From Chitinophagales bacterium (GTDB lineage: Bacteria > Bacteroidota > Bacteroidia > Chitinophagales > Chitinophagaceae): a stretch of DNA of 6,562 nt. The position numbers and the translations under genes are program-made. The stretch is taken from contig JAATGW010000385.1 of assembly GCA_015654495.1 (NCBI GenBank), positions 1-6,562 of the forward strand, given 5' to 3'. The notes under the pieces were generated by a model that had not been told where the DNA came from, made no database searches, and worked only from the letters and a program-made list of their open reading frames with translations. The stretch's first letter is position 1; each line of letters starts with the position of its first letter. Positions 1-4,445 of the stretch are shown in pieces.

Positions 1-581
1 ATCATCCGGGCTCCGCCGCTTTTGCTGATGATCATCAGCGGTACTTTATGCTGCCTGCAGTAATCTGCAGCACGGGCAATTTTTTCACCCATTACACTGC
101 CGAGTGACCCACCGATAAAATTGAAATCCATGCAGCAAACCATCAACTCATTGCCCTGCACTTTACCCAGGGCAGCGGTCAGTGAATCATGCAGGCCAGT
201 TTTGTAATAAGCCTCTTCCAATCGTTTTTTATACGGCTTCAGATCGTTGAAGCCGAGATAGTCGATGGATTTCACTCCCGCAAAAAATTCTGTAAACTGT
301 TTATCGTCAAACAGAATTTCAAAATAATCGCTGCTGCCAATGCGGTGATGATACTCGCATTTAGGACAGACATATAAATTTTCTTTAAGATCAAGTGTAG
401 TGCAGGTGTACTTGCATTGCGGACACTTGGTCCACAAACCATCAGGTGCTTCCTTTTTTTCAGAAGTGGAAGTATTGATTCCTTTTTTTACCCGCCTGAA
501 CCAACGGCTGGTGGAGGCATCCGGTTTACCCGGTTCGCCGGAAAGCTGATCGTCGAAATCTTCCTCAATTTTTAAGGCCAT
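1..581 (-). CDS. accD: Acetyl-CoA carboxylase carboxyltransferase subunit beta (partial, 3' end missing)
   Basis: AccD pairs with AccA to form the carboxyltransferase that moves the carboxyl group from carboxybiotin on AccB to acetyl-CoA, giving malonyl-CoA for fatty-acid synthesis in the cytoplasm. The 193 visible codons hold the four-cysteine zinc finger (C53, C56, C72, C75, in the contexts KCPQCK and VCPKCE). The start of the crotonase-like fold follows, with FIGGSLGSVMGEKIAR (155-170) and ISKSGGARM (185-193), both strongly AccD-like. About 100 or more C-terminal residues should lie beyond the left edge. The ATG at 581 is the only methionine before the conserved block that begins near W27 (WFRRVKKGI). 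It therefore adds about 25 acidic, Gly/Pro/Ser-containing residues that E. coli AccD lacks. No strong ribosome binding site is seen. The gap to the aldolase gene upstream is 177 nt, so co-transcription with it is possible but not shown. Family assignment is firm. Confidence 0.96.
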   Translation of the reverse strand, partial: MALKIEEDFDDQLSGEPGKPDASTSRWFRRVKKGINTSTSEKKEAPDGLWTKCPQCKYTCTTLDLKENLYVCPKCEYHHRIGSSDYFEILFDDKQFTEFFAGVKSIDYLGFNDLKPYKKRLEEAYYKTGLHDSLTAALGKVQGNELMVCCMDFNFIGGSLGSVMGEKIARAADYCRQHKVPLMIISKSGGARM

Positions 582-700
582 AACACAATTTTATTTTAGC
601 CGGAATTTCTCGCTAATTTATCCTGCGGCCGATGAGCCTTCGTTCAACAGAAGTCAATCCGGTCCTTAACCAGAACAAATGTAACTAAAAAATACAGCAC

Positions 701-719
701 AAAACTTCCGCTGCCGGAA
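701..719 (-). terminator. Weak candidate terminator after the aldolase gene
   Basis: A 5-bp inverted repeat, TTCCG/CGGAA with a 4-nt loop (706-719), is followed on the minus strand by TTTT (704-701) and, further on, by another T-rich run. It lies about 40 nt downstream of the aldolase stop codon, a sensible place for transcript ending. The stem is short, so this is a tentative call. Apart from this, the 582-758 gap shows no recognisable element. No good -33/-7 promoter pair for accD is visible; TAAAATTG just upstream of the ATG is a poor candidate. Confidence 0.3.
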
Positions 720-758
720 AGGGACTTAGGGCAATAAAAAAGTCTATATCCTTGGTAA

Positions 759-1817
759 TTAAGCTATTGTAATACTACTGTCAAGATAAACATCCTGGGT
801 TGCTTCCAGGATTTCAACCCCTTCGCTGAACGGACGCTGAAAAGCCTTTCTTCCCAGGATCAGTCCCATACCACCAGCTCTTTTATTTACAACCGCAGTG
901 TAAACTGAGTCGGCAAGGTCTTCCATTCCCTTCGACTCACCACCTGAATTGATCAGACCTACACGACCACTATAACAATTCAATACCTGGTAACGGCAGA
1001 GATCGATCGGGTGATCGGAAGTCAGCTTTTCATAAACAAGCTTGGAGGTCTTGCCATGTTTCGTTGCCAGATAACCGCCATTATTGGTCGCTATTTTCTG
1101 TTTAATAATATCAGCCTGTAATGTCACGCCAAGGTGATTGGCCTGGCCGGTCAGATCTGCAGAGGTATGATAATCCACTCCGTCTACTTTAAAACCATTG
1201 TTACGGGTATAGCACCAGAGAATGGTTACCATTCCAAGTTCATGTGCATACTCAAATGCTTCGGCAACTTCTTTCAGTTGTTTTGCACTTGGCTCAGAGC
1301 CCCAGTAAATTGTTGCGCCGATTCCTAAAGCACCCATATTCCAGGCGCTTTTGATCGTTCCAAACATCGTTTGGTCATACCGGTTAGGGAGGCTCAGGAA
1401 TTCGTTATGGTTAATTTTTACTATAAATGGAATTTTATGTGCATACTTACGGCTCATAATACCAAGGACTCCATAAGTAGAAGCAACTGCATTACATCCG
1501 CCTTCAATCGCCAGTCTCACAATATTTTCAGGATCAAAATAGATCGGGTTAGGGGAAAAAGCAGAACCTGCACTGTGTTCAATTCCCTGATCTACCGGAA
1601 ATATAGAGCAGTAGCCGGTTCCAGCCAGGCGGCCGTGATCAAGCAGGGTTTCAAAATTGCGCAATACCTGGTTATTTCTGTTGCTGTTAATCCAGATTTT
1701 GTCTACATGATCAGGGGAAGGAAGATGCAGGGTTGATTTATCGATTGTTGTGGATGTATGATTGAGAAGATATTCGGCTTTATCACCTAAAAGCTCCAGA
1801 ATATTCTTATTGGCCAT
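759..1817 (-). CDS. fbaB: Class I fructose-bisphosphate aldolase (DhnA/FbaB type)
   Basis: This enzyme reversibly cleaves fructose 1,6-bisphosphate into dihydroxyacetone phosphate and glyceraldehyde 3-phosphate through a lysine Schiff base in a TIM barrel, in glycolysis and gluconeogenesis. The product is 352 aa, close to the roughly 350 aa of E. coli FbaB. Visible landmarks are FPVDQGIEHS (73-82), the barrel segments VKINHNEF (133-140) and IGATIYWGSEP (166-176), and QADIIKQK (234-241), whose K239 is the inferred Schiff-base lysine. The phosphate-binding stretches are NSGGESKG (290-297) and GGMGLILGRKAFQRP (315-329). The ATG at 1817 is chosen. A longer reading from a TTG at 1868 would start inside the -33 element of the promoter at 1840-1869 and adds 17 residues unlike the family. 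The promoter lies in the 71-nt gap after the BtuF-like gene, so the gene can be transcribed on its own. The family is clear; the exact physiological direction is not. Confidence 0.95.
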   Translation of the reverse strand: MANKNILELLGDKAEYLLNHTSTTIDKSTLHLPSPDHVDKIWINSNRNNQVLRNFETLLDHGRLAGTGYCSIFPVDQGIEHSAGSAFSPNPIYFDPENIVRLAIEGGCNAVASTYGVLGIMSRKYAHKIPFIVKINHNEFLSLPNRYDQTMFGTIKSAWNMGALGIGATIYWGSEPSAKQLKEVAEAFEYAHELGMVTILWCYTRNNGFKVDGVDYHTSADLTGQANHLGVTLQADIIKQKIATNNGGYLATKHGKTSKLVYEKLTSDHPIDLCRYQVLNCYSGRVGLINSGGESKGMEDLADSVYTAVVNKRAGGMGLILGRKAFQRPFSEGVEILEATQDVYLDSSITIA

Positions 1818-1839
1818 GAAGGTTATTTTAGATTTTGGG

Positions 1840-1869
1840 CAAATATAGGGCTTAATGAATAAAATCAAA
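1840..1869 (-). promoter_or_regulatory. Bacteroidota-type promoter of the aldolase gene
   Basis: On the minus strand TTTG (1869-1866) is separated by 18 nt from TATATTTG (1847-1840), a perfect match to the Bacteroidota -7 consensus TAnnTTTG with near-ideal spacing to the -33 TTTG. Predicted transcription starts near 1835, giving a leader of about 18 nt before the ATG at 1817. This placement rules out the upstream TTG start of the aldolase. Confidence 0.75.
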
Positions 1870-1888
1870 TTTCAGGCATGATTGATGT

Positions 1889-2671
1889 TCAAAGCTCACT
1901 GATCAGTCTTCTTATATAGTTACCTGCAAATATTAATCTGCTTCCATACCAGCTAAACATCGAACCATCGGCAAGAAGAACCCTGGTTTGCGGAAATTTT
2001 TTCCTTAAATCAATCTGATGTTTTGCTTTGAAGGGGAAGGGCTCCGATGATAAAAGAATGATATCAGGATTTCTGTCTCTTATATTCTGTTCCGAAATCA
2101 CCGGATAACGGTTCTGACCATCGAAAACATTTTTCAATCCATATTTTTCAAGCATAGAGTTAATGAAGGTATCTGCGCCAACCGTCATCCACGGATCTTT
2201 CCAGATCAGGTAAACAACCCGGTTTGCAGTAGGTGTAATTATGTGAGCATTTGATTCTGTGCTTATGGCATTGATGATTTGAGAACCTCTGTTAGAACGA
2301 TCGGTAAGGGCTGCCAGTGAACCTATCATGGAAATGGCGTCAGGAATAGTCTGAACATCACTCGTCCATACCGGGCAAAATGCTTCGATCGACTCAATCT
2401 GATCCCGTTGATTTTCTTCTTTGTTGGCAATCACCAGATCAGGATTGAGATCGCTGATTTTTTTGATATTCAAATTCTTGGTACCGCCTATCTTTTCTTT
2501 TACATGATGCCATGCAGCTGGGTAAGTGCAGAATTTTGTAATGCCAATGACTTCTTCATTCAGGCCGAGGTCGTATAACAATTCAGTTTGCGAGGGCACC
2601 AATGATATGATCCGTGTCGGATAAGATGCCAGGGAGATTGATTTGCCTAACTGATCAATGGACGTGATCAT
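1889..2671 (-). CDS. BtuF-like helical-backbone metal receptor / ABC-type substrate-binding protein
   Basis: The product is a 260-aa protein of the periplasmic-binding-protein class III fold (BtuF/FhuD/TroA-like), which binds cobalamin, siderophores or metals between two lobes joined by a helix. Family signatures are RIISLVPSQTELLYDLGL (20-37) near the N terminus, then IGGTKNLNIKKISDLNPDLV, where BtuF proteins carry GG..NxNxExIxxLKPDLV. Later come TVGADTFINSMLEKYGL, typical of the second lobe, and a C-terminal DGSMFSWYGSRL. The ATG at 2671 is chosen; a longer frame from a TTG at 2704 would add only 11 residues. With either start there is no convincing Sec signal peptide or lipobox, so the protein may be cytoplasmic. 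No permease, ATPase or TonB receptor gene is adjacent, so the ligand cannot be named; a corrinoid or metal chelate is the family-based guess. The gene starts only 38 nt from the tandem array at 2710-3495. Confidence 0.85.
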   Translation of the reverse strand: MITSIDQLGKSISLASYPTRIISLVPSQTELLYDLGLNEEVIGITKFCTYPAAWHHVKEKIGGTKNLNIKKISDLNPDLVIANKEENQRDQIESIEAFCPVWTSDVQTIPDAISMIGSLAALTDRSNRGSQIINAISTESNAHIITPTANRVVYLIWKDPWMTVGADTFINSMLEKYGLKNVFDGQNRYPVISEQNIRDRNPDIILLSSEPFPFKAKHQIDLRKKFPQTRVLLADGSMFSWYGSRLIFAGNYIRRLISEL

Positions 2672-2676
2672 GAATG

Positions 2677-2705
2677 TGAAGATACGTTTAACGTTGAACG
2701 GCAAC
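2677..2705 (-). promoter_or_regulatory. Weak candidate promoter of the BtuF-like gene
   Basis: On the minus strand GTTG (2705-2702) is followed after 17 nt by TATCTTCA (2684-2677), an imperfect match to TAnnTTTG. The start of transcription would fall a few bases before the ATG at 2671, leaving almost no leader. The position directly between the first array hairpin and the gene is suggestive, but the match is only moderate. Confidence 0.3.
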
Positions 2706-2711
2706 AGTTCC

Positions 2712-2727
2712 CAGGGTTAAAACCCTG
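2712..2727. repeat. Hairpin 1 of array unit 1 (variant stem)
   Basis: CAGGGTT-AA-AACCCTG forms a perfect 7-bp stem. Compared with the common stem (CCCAGGATT/AATCCTGGG) an A-T pair is replaced by G-C on both arms. It is the array hairpin closest to a gene, about 40 nt upstream of the BtuF-like start codon. Confidence 0.85.
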
Positions 2728-3049
2728 CGCAAGATTGCACCGTTCCTGCGGAACTACAACAACCGCGATTGTATTTGCCTTTTTACTTCGAACTTCGGCC
2801 GTCGGCCTTCGTATTTCGTACCCAGGATTGAAATCCTGGGCTATAAGATCATCGCTCCTACGGAACTGCAAAACCCAAATTGTATTTGCCTTTTACTTCT
2901 AACTTCGGCCCTCGTACTTCGGCCTTCGTATTTCGTACCCAGGATTGAAATCCTGGGCTATAAAAGCATCGTACCTGCGGAACTACAAAAACCGAAATTG
3001 TATTTGCCTTTTTACTTCGAACTTCGGCCGTCGGCCTTCGTATTTCCTA

Positions 3050-3070
3050 CCCAGGGCTTGCGCCCTGCGC
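3050..3070. repeat. Hairpin 1 of array unit 4 (variant stem)
   Basis: CAGGGC-TTGC-GCCCTG (3052-3067) is a 6-bp perfect stem differing from the common ATT/AAT arm by matched changes on both sides. It is followed by CGCTA rather than GGCTA. It occupies the same place in its unit as the 9-bp stems at 2821-2840, 2938-2957, 3167-3186, 3279-3298 and 3389-3408. Confidence 0.85.
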
Positions 3071-3495
3071 TACAAAATTCATCGTTCCTACGGAACTGAA
3101 AACCGAAATTGTATTGGCTGTTTACTTCGTACTTCGGCCGTCGTATTTCGACCTTCATATTTCGTACCCAGGATTAAAATCCTGGGCTATAAAATCATTG
3201 TTCCTACGGAACTACAAAAACCGAAACTGTATTTGCCTTTTTACTTCGAACTTCGTCCTTCGGCCTTCGTATTCCGTACCCAGGATTGAAATCCTGGGCT
3301 ATAAGATCATCGCTCCTACGGAACTACAAAACCGCGATTGTATTTGCCTTTTACTTCGAACTTCGTCCTTCGGCCTTCGTATTTCGTACCCAGGATTGAA
3401 ATCCTGGGCTATAAAATCATCGTTCCTACGGAACTGCAAAACCGAAACTGTATTGGCTGTTTACTTCGTACTTCGGCCGCCATACTTCGTACTTC

Positions 3496-3525
3496 AAAAA
3501 AAATGTCCCGCCTGGTAAGCGGGAC
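3496..3525 (-). terminator. Rho-independent terminator facing left
   Basis: GTCCCGC (3505-3511) and GCGGGAC (3519-3525) form a perfect GC-rich 7-bp stem with a 7-nt loop. Read on the minus strand it is followed by A and then eight T (3503-3496). The plus-strand side has no T-run, so it stops leftward transcription only. No gene ends immediately to its right: the nearest minus-strand stop codon is at 4446, more than 900 nt away. The terminator sits exactly at the right border of the tandem array, so leftward transcripts would end before entering it. Confidence 0.8.
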
Positions 3526-3696
3526 AATTCATTTGTCAGAAGCCTTAAATTCTACTGGTCTTTAATAGGATTTTCAATTTTTCCCAGGAATTACCCTGAA
3601 TCTGACAATTTTTTTTTCGGATGGTGTGATTACAGGACTTGGATTCTTCTTCTTGGTTTTTCGGATAATTTGGACATCAGGTTTTTCTGGATAAAA

Positions 3697-3727
3697 GATC
3701 AAACAATTCCTATTACATTGTTTGGTC
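3697..3727. repeat. Inverted repeat GATCAAACAAT / ATTGTTTGGTC
   Basis: The arms at 3697-3707 and 3717-3727 pair over 11 positions with one T/G wobble and a 9-nt loop. The left arm is the same 12-mer that recurs at 3801, where it again starts a hairpin. No T-run follows on either strand, so this is not a typical terminator. Confidence 0.6.
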
Positions 3728-3802
3728 GGTTTTTTTCAATGGTCATTGGATTTTTTGGTTTCTCGAGGCTTGGCTTTAGTTTGGTTTTTTCCGGAAATCA
3801 GA

Positions 3803-3823
3803 TCAAACAATTTTTTTGTTTGA
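3803..3823. repeat. Inverted repeat TCAAACAA / TTGTTTGA
   Basis: A perfect 8-bp stem (3803-3810 with 3816-3823) with a five-T loop on the plus strand. Its left arm is the second copy of GATCAAACAATT, 104 bp after the first, so both copies keep hairpin potential although the loop sequences differ. Confidence 0.6.
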
Positions 3824-3984
3824 GGTTTCAGGTAATGGTCTTGTTCAGTGGAATTGGATTTTCAAAATGGTTTTCAGGACAATTGAATTCTGGTTTTCAA
3901 AACAACATTGGATTTGGTTTGGTTTCTCAGGACTTTGAACTTTGGTTTTTTGTAACGGAATTGGATTTAACCTGGTTTAACATG

Positions 3985-4011
3985 TTTACTTCGATTTTTA
4001 GTTGAAGTAAA
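3985..4011. repeat. Inverted repeat TTTACTTC / GAAGTAAA
   Basis: A perfect 8-bp stem with an 11-nt loop. The TTTACTTCG arm is also the sequence that opens each heptad tract of the array at 2710-3495, possibly by coincidence. There is no adjacent T-run in either direction. Confidence 0.5.
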
Positions 4012-4226
4012 ATCAGACATTGGATTCAGGTTTTTCTGGATAGCGCTTAAGTCAGGATGATATTGGATCTTTAAAAACGGTGCCGCAAAGCGGATGATAT
4101 CAGTGAAGATGATTGAGGTAGGAAGTAATTCACCCTTTCTTAGGAATTGGATGATTAAACTTTCGTTCGGATGGTTTGGATATTGGTCGGTTAAGGTGTA
4201 CTTATCCTTTCAATCAACTTCTGCAA

Positions 4227-4258
4227 CAAAGATATAGGCCCTGAAGTGCCCGTGCAAG
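4227..4258 (-). promoter_or_regulatory. Orphan Bacteroidota-type promoter candidate, leftward
   Basis: On the minus strand CTTG (4258-4255) lies 20 nt before TATCTTTG (4234-4227), an exact match to TAnnTTTG with acceptable spacing to the -33 TTG. Transcription would start near 4222 and run left into a region without a gene, toward the terminator at 3496-3525. It lies about 190 nt downstream of the cystathionine beta-synthase stop codon and so is not that gene's promoter. Confidence 0.45.
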
Positions 4259-4445
4259 AGCGTTTTCACCCTTTTTTAACACTACAGTTTTTACGCTTTA
4301 TTGGGAATAATACACTAATCGTGCCGGGTAGATTTTCTTGCTGATTTTTAGTAAAACTACGCAAAAACGGCCTTTTACCTAAATGGCTTCATTCGATAAA
4401 TGCAGGTATAATATTCTAAATGAGGCTATTCCGTCAATTTTCATT

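Larger units (their letters stand above)
2710..3495. repeat. Seven-unit composite tandem array (hairpin + hairpin + linker + heptad tract)
   Basis: Seven direct copies begin with CCCAGG at 2710, 2821, 2938, 3050, 3167, 3279 and 3389, giving steps of 111, 117, 112, 117, 112 and 110 bp. Each copy holds, in order: hairpin 1, typically CCCAGGATT-GA-AATCCTGGG; CTATAA plus a short AT-rich stretch; hairpin 2, GTTCC-TAC-GGAAC or a close variant; a linker like ACCGAAATTGTATTTGCC and a T-run; then heptads of type ACTTCGN that end one base (A) before the next CCCAGG. Units 2 and 4 have six heptads and are the 117-bp ones; units 1, 3, 5 and 6 have five. Unit 7 ends in a shortened tract at the poly-A of the terminator. 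The linker variant TATTGGCTGTTT is shared by units 4 and 7, and CTATAAGATCATCGCTCC by units 2 and 6, which points to past duplication or conversion. It is non-coding: open frames across it are translations of the repeat. It resembles REP/BIME-like hairpin repeats in design; no transposase is in the window. Confidence 0.93.
3637..4070. repeat. Degenerate ~53-bp repeats in a T/G-rich intergenic stretch
   Basis: The motif (A/C)(A/T)TTGGATT followed by TTGGTTT, TCAGGA or similar recurs at about 3638, 3744, 3852, 3906, 3959, 4018 and 4061. The spacings are near 106, 108, 54, 53, 59 and 43 bp, so a basic period near 53 bp with some lost copies fits. Two stronger matches support repetition: GATCAAACAATT at 3697-3708 and 3801-3812, and TCAGGTTTTTCTGGATA at 3677-3693 and 4026-4042. 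The plus strand is strikingly T- and G-rich and poor in C. No protein gene is supported here. This family is unrelated in sequence to the array at 2710-3495. From 4071 to 4445 I see only two further ATTGG motifs (4145, 4182), the promoter at 4227-4258 and no gene. Confidence 0.55.
3526..4220 (-). ncRNA. Candidate non-coding transcript, speculative
   Basis: A well-matched minus-strand promoter (4227-4258) and the strong leftward terminator (3496-3525) bracket about 0.7 kb. I find no minus-strand open frame of useful length there; all frames are broken by stops. The predicted transcript is C/A-rich and would contain inverted repeats at 3985-4011, 3803-3823 and 3697-3727 ahead of the terminator stem. 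I do not recognise any known RNA family. Alternatives are the long 3' region of the cystathionine beta-synthase mRNA, a decayed gene, or simple low-complexity sequence with a chance promoter match. Confidence 0.22.

Noticed and set aside
1134..1736. Plus-strand frames at 1134-1328 and 1371-1736
   Set aside because: Both lie antisense to the well-supported aldolase gene and have no family features.
2668..2871. Minus-strand 67-codon frame upstream of the BtuF-like gene
   Set aside because: It lies mostly in array units 1 and 2 and overlaps the BtuF-like start in another frame; it is repeat-derived.
2710..3495. CRISPR array
   Set aside because: The sequence between hairpins is itself conserved from unit to unit, so there are no unique spacers, and the period of 110-117 bp is too long.
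2945..3565. Overlapping plus-strand open frames of 75-134 codons within the array
   Set aside because: They are translations of the repeat units (recurring RPSYFVPRIEILGYK-like strings in several frames), with stop-free stretches due to repeat composition, and no family resemblance.
3670..4005. Plus-strand 111-codon frame rich in Phe and Gly
   Set aside because: Its hydrophobic content follows from T/G-rich DNA; it crosses degenerate repeats and hairpins and shows no recognisable domain or plausible start signal.
4351..4377. Possible terminator GTAAAA...TTTTAC after the cystathionine beta-synthase gene
   Set aside because: The stem is only 6 AT-rich base pairs around a 15-nt or longer loop, with no GC-rich core or T-run, so it is too weak to call.
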